From: DASUPK01 sp963819715
GTDB lineage: Bacteria > Actinomycetota > Thermoleophilia > Solirubrobacterales > 70-9
Assembly (NCBI GenBank): GCA_963819715.1
Contig: CAWFXE010000003.1
Coordinates: 248,001 to 312,000, forward strand
Length of the DNA stretch: 64,000 nucleotides
Reading direction: 5' to 3'
Shown here: piece by piece, positions 7,529 to 15,693 of the stretch
Numbering within the stretch: the stretch's first letter is position 1
Layout: every line of letters starts with the position of its first letter
The notes under the pieces: model-generated
The model's database searches: none
What the model was told of the DNA's origin: nothing
What the model saw: only the letters and a program-made list of their open reading frames with translations
Translations under genes and position numbers: made by a program

Positions 7529-8916
7529 TGGCACAGCGAGGGACCGCGGCCGAATCGACCATCGACCGCAAGACGATCAACAAGCTCACGGAGGAGCAGA
7601 TGTCGCGCTTCCGCGAGCACACGCCGACCTCGGCGGAGTACTTCGACCGCGCGCGCAAGGTGATGCCGGGTGGCGTCCCGTCCTCCTTCCAGCTGAACGA
7701 CCCGTGGCCCGTCTACATCGACCGCGGCAAGGGCGCGCTGGTCTGGGACGTGGATGGGTCCGAGTACGTCGACTTCCACAACGGCTTCGGCGTGATGTGC
7801 GTCGGCCACGCCAACCCCGTGATCGGGGAGGCGGTCAAGGCGCGGCACGACGAGGGCACCCACTTCGCCGCGCCGACCAACGGCTCGATCGTCTCGGCCC
7901 AGAACCTGGTCGAGCGCTTCGGGCTGCCGATGTGGCGCTTCTCCAACTCCGGGACGGAGTCGACCATGTCGGCAATCCACCTGGCACGCGGCGCCACCGA
8001 CCGCGACCTGATCATCAAGGTCGAGGGCTCCTACGACGGCCACCACGACGCCGTGATGGTCTCCTGCTACCCCGACCTCGACGAGCTCGGTCCGCGCGAG
8101 AGCCCGAACGCGATCCCCTTCGGCTCGGGCTATCCACAGGCGGTCGTCGACCTGACCGTCCCGGTCCCCTTCAACGACCCCGACATCCTCGAGGGCATCT
8201 TCAAGAAGCACGAGGGCAAGATCGCCGGAATGATCATCGAGCCGGCGATGATGAACATCAACATCATCCCGCCGAAGGAGGGCTACCTCGAGCGCGTCCG
8301 TGAGCTCTGCGACGAGCACGGCGCGAAGCTGATCTTCGACGAGGTCAAGACCGGCGCCACGGTCTCCTACGGCGGCGCAACCGAGCGCTTTGGCGTGAAG
8401 CCGGACATGATCTGCCTCGCCAAGGCGATCTGCGGCGGCTACCCCGGCGGTGCGATCGGCATGACTGAGGAGCTCGGCGAGGTCGTCGCCACCGACAAGG
8501 TCCACCAGATCGGGACGTTCAACGGCAACCCGCTGGTGATGGCGGCCGCCGAGGCCACGCTCACCAAGGTGCTCACTCCGGATGCGTACGAGAAGCTCGA
8601 GTCGACCAACGAGGCCCTGAAGGCCCGCTGCGACGAGGTGATCGAGAAGTACGGTCTCCCCGCGTACACCCAGGGTCTCGGCGCCAAGGGCTGCGTGATC
8701 TTCGCGCCGGAGCCGATCTACGAGTACCGGGACTACCTGACCAAGGTGAACGGCGAGCTCTCCACTCTCGCCTGGCTCTACCACATGAACCACGGCATCT
8801 TCATGACTCCCGGCGTCGAGGAGGAATGGACCCTCTCGATCGCCCACGAGCAGGAGCACATCGACCGCTACGTCGCCGCCTTCGAGGCGTTCGCCTCGGA
8901 CGTCAGCGGCTCCTAG
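7528..8916 (+). CDS. class III PLP aminotransferase (glutamate-1-semialdehyde aminomutase-like)
   Basis: 462 aa. N-terminal RARKVMPGGVPSSFQLNDPWPVYIDRGKGALVWDVDG and FHNGFGVMCVGHANP are typical of the HemL-like branch of class III enzymes. FSNSGTEST binds PLP phosphate, LIFDEVKTG supplies the Asp that contacts the pyridine N, and LAKAICGGYPGGAIGM holds the Schiff-base Lys near residue 299. It is the last gene of the eight-gene operon, which makes HemL itself unlikely. It probably transaminates an amino acid or amine whose acid product is then activated by one of the CoA ligases. Its stop overlaps that of the convergent ACT gene. Confidence 0.83.
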   Translation: MAQRGTAAESTIDRKTINKLTEEQMSRFREHTPTSAEYFDRARKVMPGGVPSSFQLNDPWPVYIDRGKGALVWDVDGSEYVDFHNGFGVMCVGHANPVIGEAVKARHDEGTHFAAPTNGSIVSAQNLVERFGLPMWRFSNSGTESTMSAIHLARGATDRDLIIKVEGSYDGHHDAVMVSCYPDLDELGPRESPNAIPFGSGYPQAVVDLTVPVPFNDPDILEGIFKKHEGKIAGMIIEPAMMNINIIPPKEGYLERVRELCDEHGAKLIFDEVKTGATVSYGGATERFGVKPDMICLAKAICGGYPGGAIGMTEELGEVVATDKVHQIGTFNGNPLVMAAAEATLTKVLTPDAYEKLESTNEALKARCDEVIEKYGLPAYTQGLGAKGCVIFAPEPIYEYRDYLTKVNGELSTLAWLYHMNHGIFMTPGVEEEWTLSIAHEQEHIDRYVAAFEAFASDVSGS

Positions 8917-9302
8917 GCTGCCGCGCCGTTCAGCTCGAGGGCGCTGCGCGCCGCCTCGACGTCCTCGGTGACGATCACCAGCCGGACGCCGCTGAAGATC
9001 GTGTAGGCCACATCGATGCTCACACCGGCCTCCGCCAGGTCCCTCGCGATCTCCCCCATCGCCCCGGGCTTGTCGTGCAGGTCGACGATCACGGCCTCAC
9101 GCTCGTCGGCCACCTCGATCCCGGCCTCCTCCAGAGCTCCCTTGGCGGTCTCCTCGTCCTGGACCAGGAGGTGAATGAATCCCTTGCCGTCCCCGACCAT
9201 GGCGCAGAGGCCCTCGATGTTGACGCCCGCCTTGCCCGTCGCCTCGCCCAGCTCCGCGAGCTTCCCGGGGCGGTCCTCCATGATCACCGTCAGGTCCTTC
9301 AT
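8913..9302 (-). CDS. tandem ACT-domain protein
   Basis: 129 aa from ATG 9302, made of two ACT repeats: residues 1-65 (MKDLTVIMEDRPGKLAELGEATGKAGVNIEG) and 66-129 (REAVIVDLHDKPGAMGEIARDLAEAGVSIDV). No catalytic domain is attached, so a small regulatory amino-acid sensor is likely. It is convergent with the aminotransferase, the two TAG stops overlapping by two bases, and stands alone on its strand. Confidence 0.75.
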   Translation of the reverse strand: MKDLTVIMEDRPGKLAELGEATGKAGVNIEGLCAMVGDGKGFIHLLVQDEETAKGALEEAGIEVADEREAVIVDLHDKPGAMGEIARDLAEAGVSIDVAYTIFSGVRLVIVTEDVEAARSALELNGAAA

Positions 9303-9383
9303 GGGTGCCTTTCGTCGAGTGACCGCATCATTTACATAGGGGGCGGCGATGTCAAACGGCGGACCGAGGGTAGCCTGAGGGAG

Positions 9384-11417
9384 ATGCCGAACCGGCTCGC
9401 CGAAGAGACCAGCCCGTACCTCCTCCAGCACAAGGACAACCCCGTGGCCTGGCGGCCGTGGGGACCCGAGGCACTGCAAGAGGCAAAGGAGGACGACAGG
9501 CCGATCATGCTGTCGATCGGCTACTCCGCCTGCCACTGGTGCCATGTGATGGAGCGCGAGTCCTTCGAGGACGAGGAAACCGCCGCCCTCATCAACGAGT
9601 CGTTCGTCCCGATCAAGGTCGACCGCGAAGAGCGACCGGACGTCGATGACCTCTACATGGAGGCGGTCCAGGGAATGACCGGACAGGGAGGCTGGCCGCT
9701 GACTGTCTTCCTCGATTCCGACGCCGTGCCCTACTACGGCGGCACCTACTTCCCTCCCGAGCCGCGGCACGGCCTGCCGAGCTTCAGGCAGGTGCTGGAG
9801 GCGACCTCCGGCGCGTATGCCACCCAGCGCGAGGAGCTGCGCGAGGCATCAGCTCGGATCAGGGAGTCGCTGAGCAAGACCGGTCAGGTCGCACAGTCCG
9901 AGCAGCCGCTGGACGAAGCGCTCGTGGCGAGGGCGATCTCGGGCCTGCAGACGAACTTCGACAGGGCGAACGGCGGCTTCGGCGGCGCCCCGAAGTTCCC
10001 GCCCGCGAGCACCCTCGAGTTTCTGCTCAACCGCGGCGAGAGCCGGCCGGTGACGCTCACCCTCGACAAGATGATGCACGGAGGGATCTACGACCAGCTC
10101 GGGGGTGGCTTCGCGCGGTACTCGGTCGACCCCAGCTGGCAGGTGCCGCACTTCGAGAAGATGCTCTACGACAACGCGCTCCTCGCCCGCGTCTTTCTCC
10201 ATGGCTGGCAGGTGATGGGCGAGGAGCGGTGGTTGAGGGTCTGCACCGAGACCCTGGACTGGGCTCTCCGGGAGATGTGCGGGCCCGAGGGCGGCTTCTA
10301 TTCGGCGCTGGACGCCGACTCCGAGGGTGAGGAGGGCCGCTTCTACGTCTGGGACGAGGAGGAGATGCGCCAGGCGCTCGCCGAGGCCGGGATCGCCGCC
10401 GACGCCATCGAGCGGGTACTCGGCTACTGGGGCGTCAGCGCCACCGGCAACTTCGAGGGCAGGAACATCCTGCACGTCACACTGGGCGCGAGCGCCAAGC
10501 AGCCAGCCGAGCTCGCCGACGCCCGTACAGCTCTCTACGCCTGGCGTGACCGGCGCGTCCGCCCGGGGCTTGACGACAAGCGGCTGCTCTCCTGGAACGC
10601 GCTGATGATCTCCGCGCTCGCCGACGCGGGCGCGGCCCTCGGTCGCCAGGAGTACCTCGACGCCGCCTCGGCCTGCGCGCGTTTCATCTGGGAGTCGATG
10701 CGCGACTCTGAGGGCAGGCTCTTGCGGACCTGGAAGGGCGGCCAGGGGCGGCTCAACGCCTATCTCGAGGACCACGCTTATCTCGTGGAGGCCATGCTGC
10801 GCCTTTACGAGGCGACCCTCGAGGTCCGCTGGTTCGACGCGGCGCGCGAGACGGCCGACGCGATGATCGCCCGCTTCGCCGACGACGAGCGCGGGGGCTT
10901 CTTCACCACCTCCAGCGACCACGAGCAGCTCATCGCCCGGCGCAAGGACGTCGGCGATCACCCGATCCCGTCCGGCAACTCCTCGGCGGCGTACGGACTG
11001 CTGCGGCTGGCCGCCCTGACAGGGTTCGGCGACTACGAGGATCACGCGGTGGGCACCATGCGCGTGTTCGCCCCCGCCGCCCTCCAGCACCCGGAGGCGT
11101 TCGGGCATCTGCTGCAGGCCATCGACTTTCACCTTTCATCAGTCCGCGAGGTCGCCCTGATCGCCCCCGCGAACGGATCGGATGACCGTGCTGCCCTGAG
11201 GGAGCTCGCCGGCGTCGTGCGCTCGACGCACCGCCCGCACGTCGTCCTGGCAGGAGGCCCGGAGGGCAGCGAGCGACCCGAGCTCCTGCGGGAACGAGGG
11301 GCCGTCGAGAGTCGGCCCGCCGCCTACGTCTGCGAGCACTTCACCTGCCAGGCGCCTGTGACCGAGCCCGCCGAGCTGGCTGCGGCCCTGGGTCCTAGCG
11401 TCGCGTCGCGCCTATAG
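9384..11417 (+). CDS. DUF255 thioredoxin-fold/six-hairpin protein (YyaL/SPATA20 family)
   Basis: 677 aa. The N-terminal thioredoxin-like domain starts NRLAEETSPYLLQHKDNPVAW and carries the CHWC pair (Cys50, Cys53) in IGYSACHWCHVMERESF. PIKVDREERPDVDDLYM, GGWPLTVFLDSD and GGTYFPPEP are family signatures. The rest is an (alpha/alpha)6 barrel-like region (LGGGFARYSVDPSWQVPHFEKMLYDNA; FYSALDADSEGEEGRFYVW). Full length for the family. Biochemical role in bacteria is poorly known. ATG 9384 has AGGGAG immediately before it, with short spacing. Confidence 0.85.
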   Translation: MPNRLAEETSPYLLQHKDNPVAWRPWGPEALQEAKEDDRPIMLSIGYSACHWCHVMERESFEDEETAALINESFVPIKVDREERPDVDDLYMEAVQGMTGQGGWPLTVFLDSDAVPYYGGTYFPPEPRHGLPSFRQVLEATSGAYATQREELREASARIRESLSKTGQVAQSEQPLDEALVARAISGLQTNFDRANGGFGGAPKFPPASTLEFLLNRGESRPVTLTLDKMMHGGIYDQLGGGFARYSVDPSWQVPHFEKMLYDNALLARVFLHGWQVMGEERWLRVCTETLDWALREMCGPEGGFYSALDADSEGEEGRFYVWDEEEMRQALAEAGIAADAIERVLGYWGVSATGNFEGRNILHVTLGASAKQPAELADARTALYAWRDRRVRPGLDDKRLLSWNALMISALADAGAALGRQEYLDAASACARFIWESMRDSEGRLLRTWKGGQGRLNAYLEDHAYLVEAMLRLYEATLEVRWFDAARETADAMIARFADDERGGFFTTSSDHEQLIARRKDVGDHPIPSGNSSAAYGLLRLAALTGFGDYEDHAVGTMRVFAPAALQHPEAFGHLLQAIDFHLSSVREVALIAPANGSDDRAALRELAGVVRSTHRPHVVLAGGPEGSERPELLRERGAVESRPAAYVCEHFTCQAPVTEPAELAAALGPSVASRL

Positions 11418-11430
11418 CGTCCCGGGGCGG

Positions 11431-11985
11431 ATGTCGGCATCTGAGCAGATCGCGGTCGAGCGCTTCGGGTCGGGCCCGGCGGTTCTGTTCGTCCACGGCG
11501 AGGCCGGTCCCGAGCAGACCTGGGAGCGTCAGATGGAGCTCGCCGATCGCTGGTCGCTGATCGTCCCGACGAGACGACCCGCAAACGACCTGGAGGCCGA
11601 CGCCGAGGACGTCGACAGGCTCCTCACGAAGCGAACGCATCTGGTGGGCTTCGGCTACGGCGGGGTGGTCGCCGCCCTCGCCTCGCAGGGCAACCCGGAG
11701 GCGGTCCGGTCGCTGACCCTGGTCGATGCGCCCTCGGAGATCACACGCGTTGCGGATCTCGACCTTGACGCCCTCGCCCGGGCCGGCATCCCGGTCATGG
11801 TGGTCTCCGGCGGAGGGGATGAGACGACCGAGACGACCAGCGACGCCGTCGCGAGCCGCCTGCGGGCCCGCCGGGAGATCGTTCAGGTCGAGGACGAGGT
11901 GGTGCCGCGCACGGCAGGCTTCAACGAAGTCCTGGAGGACTTCCTCAGAGGATCGGCAGGAACTGCTCGATTTCGTACGGCGTGA
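11431..11985 (+). CDS. small alpha/beta-hydrolase-fold protein lacking the nucleophile
   Basis: 184 aa, shorter than usual (about 250-280) because the cap is almost absent. GPAVLFVHGEAG is the oxyanion segment. The nucleophile elbow reads HLVGFGYGGVVAA, so position 75 that is Ser in GxSxG enzymes is Gly. No C-terminal catalytic His is evident: the usual GHxxxxExP segment is EVVPRTAGFNEVLEDFL. It is therefore probably a non-catalytic member. It follows the DUF255 gene by 13 bases and runs 41 bases into the convergent glnA, so its last residues are encoded antisense to the end of glnA. Confidence 0.7.
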   Translation: MSASEQIAVERFGSGPAVLFVHGEAGPEQTWERQMELADRWSLIVPTRRPANDLEADAEDVDRLLTKRTHLVGFGYGGVVAALASQGNPEAVRSLTLVDAPSEITRVADLDLDALARAGIPVMVVSGGGDETTETTSDAVASRLRARREIVQVEDEVVPRTAGFNEVLEDFLRGSAGTARFRTA

Positions 11986-13309
11986 CCTGCACCCGGTAGT
12001 CCTCCCACTCCGAGCGCTTGATCTCGATGAAGCGGTTAAAGGCGTGCTCGCCGAGGACGCGCAGGACCAGCTCTGACTCCGCGGCGATCTCGATCGCCTC
12101 CCCGAGCGTCTCGGGAAGCTGCTCGATCCCGCGGCGATGCCGCTCCTCCGGGGTCAGGTGGTAGAGGTTCTGCTCCATCGGCTCCGGCAACTCGTATCCG
12201 TGCTCGATCCCCTCGAGGCCGGCGTGGAGCATCCCGGCGAAGCAGAGGTAGGGGTTGCAGGCCGGATCCGGGCAGCGCAGCTCGGCGCGGGTCGCGTGCT
12301 CCTTGCCCGGGTGGTAGAGCGGGACCCGGATCAGAGCCGAGCGGTTGCGGCGTGACCAGGAGAGGTAGACCGGCGCCTCGTAGCCGGGGACCAGCCGCTT
12401 GTAGGAGTTGACCCACTGGGCGAAGAGCGGAGCGATCTCGCGGGCGTGCTTGAGCTGGCCGGCGATGAAGGCCTTGGCGACGTCGGAGAGGAAGTACTGG
12501 TCGTCGGGATCGAAGAAGGCGTTCTTGCCGTCCTTCGAGAGTGACTGGTGAACGTGCATCCCGGAGCCGTTCTCGCCCTGGAGCGGCTTGGGCATGAAGG
12601 TCGCGTGCCAGCCGTACTTCATCGCGTATTCCTTGACCGTGATCCGGTAGGTCATGCAGTCGTCGGACATTGCGAGCGCGCCCTTGTAGCGCATGTCCAC
12701 CTCATGCTGGGAGGGGCCTACCTCGTGGTGGGTGTACTCGACGTGGATGCCGAGCTGCTCGAGCGCCAGGACGGTCTCGCGGCGGACGTCGGAGCCCGCG
12801 TCGAGCGTCGTCAGGTCGAAGTAGCCGCCCTCATCCAGGATCTCGGGGACACCGGTCTCCGGCTTGGCCGAGCGGAAATAGAAGTACTCGAGCTCCGGGC
12901 CGATGTTGTAATCGTTGAAGCCCATGTCCCTGGCCCGGTCGAGGGCGCGGCGCATGATCCAGCGCGGATCTCCCTCGTACGGATCCCCGCCCGGAACCTG
13001 GATGTCGCAGAACATCCGAGCCGTCCGGTTCTTCTCCTCCTCGCGCCAGGGGATCAGCTGGATGCTCGCCGGATCCGGCATGGCGATCATGTCCGATTCC
13101 TCGATCGGATTGAATCCGCTGATCGAGGAGCCGTCGAAGCCCATGCCGCCCTCGAAGGCATCCTCGAGCTCGGCGGCGTTGATGGAGAAGCTCTTCAGCT
13201 GACCGAGCAGGTCGGTGAACCAAAGACGGACGAAGCGGACGTCGTTCTGCTCGCAGAACGCCATCGCCTCCTTGGCATTGGTCGGGCCATCGGCCATGAG
13301 GCCGGACAA
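11945..13309 (-). CDS. glnA: type I glutamine synthetase
   Basis: 454 aa from TTG 13309; an in-frame ATG at 13297 is a possible alternative. Class I signatures are all present: FTDLLGQLKSFSI, GFDGSSISGFNPIEESDM, the metal/ATP segments IGPELEYFYF and HHEVGPSQHEVDMRY, KPLQGENGSGMHVHQSL, and NRSALIRVP. The segment NLYHLTPEERHRRGIEQLP resembles the GSI-alpha type rather than the adenylylated GSI-beta type, although the Tyr is present. It converts glutamate and ammonia to glutamine at ATP cost in the cytosol. It is transcribed away from the gene at 13431, with a palindrome in between. Confidence 0.92.
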   Translation of the reverse strand: MSGLMADGPTNAKEAMAFCEQNDVRFVRLWFTDLLGQLKSFSINAAELEDAFEGGMGFDGSSISGFNPIEESDMIAMPDPASIQLIPWREEEKNRTARMFCDIQVPGGDPYEGDPRWIMRRALDRARDMGFNDYNIGPELEYFYFRSAKPETGVPEILDEGGYFDLTTLDAGSDVRRETVLALEQLGIHVEYTHHEVGPSQHEVDMRYKGALAMSDDCMTYRITVKEYAMKYGWHATFMPKPLQGENGSGMHVHQSLSKDGKNAFFDPDDQYFLSDVAKAFIAGQLKHAREIAPLFAQWVNSYKRLVPGYEAPVYLSWSRRNRSALIRVPLYHPGKEHATRAELRCPDPACNPYLCFAGMLHAGLEGIEHGYELPEPMEQNLYHLTPEERHRRGIEQLPETLGEAIEIAAESELVLRVLGEHAFNRFIEIKRSEWEDYRVQVTPYEIEQFLPIL

Positions 13310-13380
13310 GTTACCGCCGTGTCACATCCGAGGCGCCCCGAGCGTCGTATGAGAAGACAAGAACGGACAAATGCCTGTAC

Positions 13381-13397
13381 ACTTACGCGACGTAAGT
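13381..13397. promoter_or_regulatory. palindromic candidate operator between glnA and a CMD-like gene
   Basis: ACTTACGCGACGTAAGT is a perfect 7-3-7 inverted repeat. It lies 72 bases upstream of the glnA start and 34 bases upstream of the ATG at 13431, in a lower-GC stretch. Size and symmetry fit a dimeric TetR- or MarR-type repressor site; the regulator is not encoded next to it. It has no T-run, so it is not a terminator. Confidence 0.5.
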
Positions 13398-13430
13398 AAC
13401 CGGCTAAAAGTAAAGTAAAGCCCTTGTGAA

Positions 13431-14015
13431 ATGGCGGTATCCCAGGAAATGACTGTCAAAACAGAAGTAAGCCGCTTCCACATCCACGACGAGCTGACCG
13501 CACCGGACGCCACGGCTCCTCTGATCAAGAGCATCCAGACGGCCGGCGGACAGGTCTCCAAGTTCATCGGCGTGCTTGCCGAGTCGCCCGCTGCGCTGCG
13601 CGGCTACACGCGCCTCCGCACCGAGCTCCGTCAGAGCAAGTTGCCGAGGGCCACCCGCGAGCGGATCGGCCTGGCTGTGGCTGAGTGGCGCAACGACCCA
13701 TACACCCTGACCCAATACGCCCGAACCGCGCGCGTCGCCGGACTCGGCCTCGATGAGGTCGCCCGGGCCCGCAACTTCACCTCCTCGGATGAGAAGGAGG
13801 CGGCGCTGCTGGCCCTGATCCGTGAGACGCTCGACCACTCCGAGCGGCCACCCCACCATCTGGTGGAGGAGGCCCGTGAGGCCGGCTGGTCGGACGAGGA
13901 GATCCTCGACGCGGTCGCCGAGACGGCCCTCGCAGAGTTCGAGAGCCTGTTCGCCTCCATTGCTGCGCTGCCGCAGGAGGGCGACCCCGCGGTACTTCGC
14001 GAGGTGGCTGCGTAG
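13431..14015 (+). CDS. carboxymuconolactone-decarboxylase/AhpD-like protein without the CxxC pair
   Basis: 194 aa. The helical core LPRATRERIGLAVAEWRNDPYTLTQYARTARVAGLGLDEV matches the AhpD-like CMD fold, where active members read NxCxYCxxxH. Here the stretch is NDPYTLTQY (residues 88-96) and the whole protein has no Cys, so peroxidase or disulphide chemistry is excluded. It begins just downstream of the palindrome at 13381. Length and two-part helical repeat fit alkylhydroperoxidase-like proteins. The function is unknown. Confidence 0.72.
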   Translation: MAVSQEMTVKTEVSRFHIHDELTAPDATAPLIKSIQTAGGQVSKFIGVLAESPAALRGYTRLRTELRQSKLPRATRERIGLAVAEWRNDPYTLTQYARTARVAGLGLDEVARARNFTSSDEKEAALLALIRETLDHSERPPHHLVEEAREAGWSDEEILDAVAETALAEFESLFASIAALPQEGDPAVLREVAA

Positions 14016-14047
14016 GTTTCGGCTTTCCCACCAGGTCGCCCAATCGG

Positions 14048-14064
14048 CGGCCTGGTGGCCGCTA
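14048..14064 (-). repeat. partial copy of the stop-codon-abutting intergenic repeat
   Basis: Read on the minus strand, TAGCGGCCACCAGGCCG begins with the TAG stop codon of rlpA. It is identical to one end of the 98-bp repeat found at 52613 and 57056. Only this end is well preserved here. Confidence 0.45.
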
Positions 14065-14508
14065 CGACGTTGGCGAGATCGTCGCGTCGACGCGGCCCGC
14101 GCCGACCGAGAGGAACCCAAGCCGCTTGGCGGCCTTCTTGGTCAGGTCCCAGGCGTAGCCCTTGTGGTACGGACCGCGATCGATCACCGTCGTGCTGACG
14201 CTGCGGCCGCCATAGCTCACCGTGACCTGCGTCCCACACGGCAGGGTCTTGTTGGCGACCCCGATCGTCTTCGGCGTCAGCTTCGTGCCGCAGGCGGTGG
14301 AACGACCCCACATGCGCTTTCCGCCGTACCAGGTCGCGCCCTGATGGACCGTGTAGCTGCCGGGGGCCGCCGAGGGAGTCGCAGTCGGCTCAGTGGTCGT
14401 CCCGCCGGGGACGCCGCCGGTCTGCGCGCCCGCGAGCGGCGCCGTAACCAGCAACGCGGCGGTACAGCCAAGTCCCGCAATAGCACGAATTGTTCGCTTG
14501 CTCGTCAA
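14062..14508 (-). CDS. RlpA-like double-psi beta-barrel protein
   Basis: 148 aa, secreted: signal peptide MTSKRTIRAIAGLGCTAALL cut near AGA-Q, a short Thr/Pro linker, then the barrel (residues about 55-148). RlpA hallmarks are ATWYGGKRMWGRSTACGTKL, LPCGTQVTV, TTVIDRGPY, WDLTKKAAKRLGF and VGAGRVDATI. The conserved Asp of DRGPY is present. Such domains act on peptidoglycan as lytic transglycosylases or bind it. The leader holds a c-di-AMP riboswitch, so expression probably follows cyclic-di-AMP, which fits a wall-remodelling enzyme. Confidence 0.85.
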   Translation of the reverse strand: MTSKRTIRAIAGLGCTAALLVTAPLAGAQTGGVPGGTTTEPTATPSAAPGSYTVHQGATWYGGKRMWGRSTACGTKLTPKTIGVANKTLPCGTQVTVSYGGRSVSTTVIDRGPYHKGYAWDLTKKAAKRLGFLSVGAGRVDATISPTS

Positions 14509-14520
14509 ACCTTCCTCTTT

Positions 14521-14655
14521 CGTTGCTTACGGGGTTAGCTGACGGGCTCGCGCTGAAAGATCGCGCTACGCGGACCTGTGTCCGCGACTCGCCCCAACTT
14601 GTGGGTCCCCCGCTCTCCCTCCTTTTTCAGTGGAGAGAGACTCAGCGGAAGTGCG
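14521..14655 (-). promoter_or_regulatory. c-di-AMP riboswitch (ydaO-yuaA leader) of rlpA
   Basis: The minus-strand leader ends 13 bases before the rlpA ATG. It has the class landmarks in order: CCGCTGAGTC, AGCGGGGGACCCAC (14601-14614), GGGGCGAGTC, then GAGCCCGTCAGCTAACC (14533-14549) and CCGTAAGC. These match the conserved cores of the ydaO-yuaA family, which senses cyclic-di-AMP and in actinobacteria often precedes cell-wall hydrolase genes. Boundaries are approximate. Confidence 0.88.
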
Positions 14656-14764
14656 CGGCGCAGCCTAGCAAAGGTCTCCTCGTTATTCGCCACACCTATC
14701 GATCGACCGTTCAGGCACGAACCTTGGCGGCGAAAGGGATCGCCCACTCCATAAGCTGCGCGAG

Positions 14765-15598
14765 ATGCCTGGCGCGCTGGTCACCGGAGCACGAGGAGGG
14801 ATGGGCCTGGAGATCGCCAGGCGCCTCGTAGGCCGGGGATACGAGGTCGCGGTCACGGACGTCGACGAGGCCGGCACGAGCGCCGCCGCCGAACAGCTGG
14901 GCGAGCGGACCTGGCCCCTGGTCCTGGACGTGACCGACACGGCGGCGGTCAGCGCCGCCGGCGCTCAGGTGGCCGAGCGGAGCGGCTCCCTCGACGTTTG
15001 GGTGAACAACGCCGGGATCCTCTCCACCGGGCTGGCCTACGAGCAGCCCGTCGACGTCCACCGCAGGATGCTCGAGGTCAACGCCGTCGGGACGATGAAC
15101 GGGACCCTGGCCGCGATCGAGCAGATGCGCCAGAGCGAGCGTGGACACATCATCAACCTGATCTCCCTGGCGGGGCTGGCGGCGGCAACCGGGATCGTGG
15201 GGTACTCCGCCAGCAAGCACGCGGCCATCGCCTTCAGCCTCGGCATCGCCGCCGACCTGCGGCGCGGTGGCCTCGGCGGCATCCACGTCTCCTGCGTCTG
15301 CCCCGACGGAGTCTGGACGCCGATGATCAACGACAAGCTCGATGACCCGAACGACGCGCTCTCATTCTCCGGCGTGATGCTGATGCCCGAAGACGTCGCC
15401 GAGAGAGCAGTTGCGCTGATCGACAAGCCGAAGCCCGTTCTGACGATCCCGAGCTGGCGCGGCGCATTCGCGCGGTTCTTCGATCGCCACCCCAAGCTGT
15501 CGCTTCGCCTCACCCCCCTCCTGATGCGCGACGCGCTTCGCCGCCAGCGGGCCTTCCGCAAGAAGGTGGAGTCGGGCAAGTGGCCGCCGAAGTCCTAG
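14765..15598 (+). CDS. short-chain dehydrogenase/reductase
   Basis: 277 aa. The NAD(P)-binding motif TGARGGMGLEIARRL is at the start, VTDVDEAG suggests NAD preference, NNAG and the catalytic Ser (LISLAG), Tyr and Lys (YSASK) follow in the classical SDR order. After CVCPDGVWTPMI the C-terminal 60 residues are basic (DRHPKLSLRLTPLLMRDALRR), as in membrane-associated SDRs acting on lipophilic substrates. Single gene; it diverges from the riboswitch-rlpA unit. Confidence 0.83.
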   Translation: MPGALVTGARGGMGLEIARRLVGRGYEVAVTDVDEAGTSAAAEQLGERTWPLVLDVTDTAAVSAAGAQVAERSGSLDVWVNNAGILSTGLAYEQPVDVHRRMLEVNAVGTMNGTLAAIEQMRQSERGHIINLISLAGLAAATGIVGYSASKHAAIAFSLGIAADLRRGGLGGIHVSCVCPDGVWTPMINDKLDDPNDALSFSGVMLMPEDVAERAVALIDKPKPVLTIPSWRGAFARFFDRHPKLSLRLTPLLMRDALRRQRAFRKKVESGKWPPKS

Positions 15599-15693
15599 GC
15601 GGCCCCGGACGCGAAGCGGAGGAGCCGCCGCCTGATCGGGGACCGCATGAGCCCGGCGAGCGGGCCGGGCGGTTTCACACTGTGCGGGGGCCG

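Noticed and set aside
7528..8916. hemL (glutamate-1-semialdehyde aminomutase)
   Set aside because: It belongs to the same branch of class III enzymes but is the last gene of a catabolic-looking operon with a transporter and CoA ligases, and there is no tetrapyrrole gene nearby.
8826..9383. N-terminal extension of the DUF255 protein to 863 aa
   Set aside because: The extension reads through the end of the aminotransferase and antisense to the ACT gene; the family begins at NRLAEETSPYLLQHKDNP, so ATG 9384 was used.
13381..13397. Transcription terminator between glnA and the CMD-like gene
   Set aside because: The two genes are divergent, the stem is only 7 bp with a 3-base loop, and it has no T-run; an operator is more likely.
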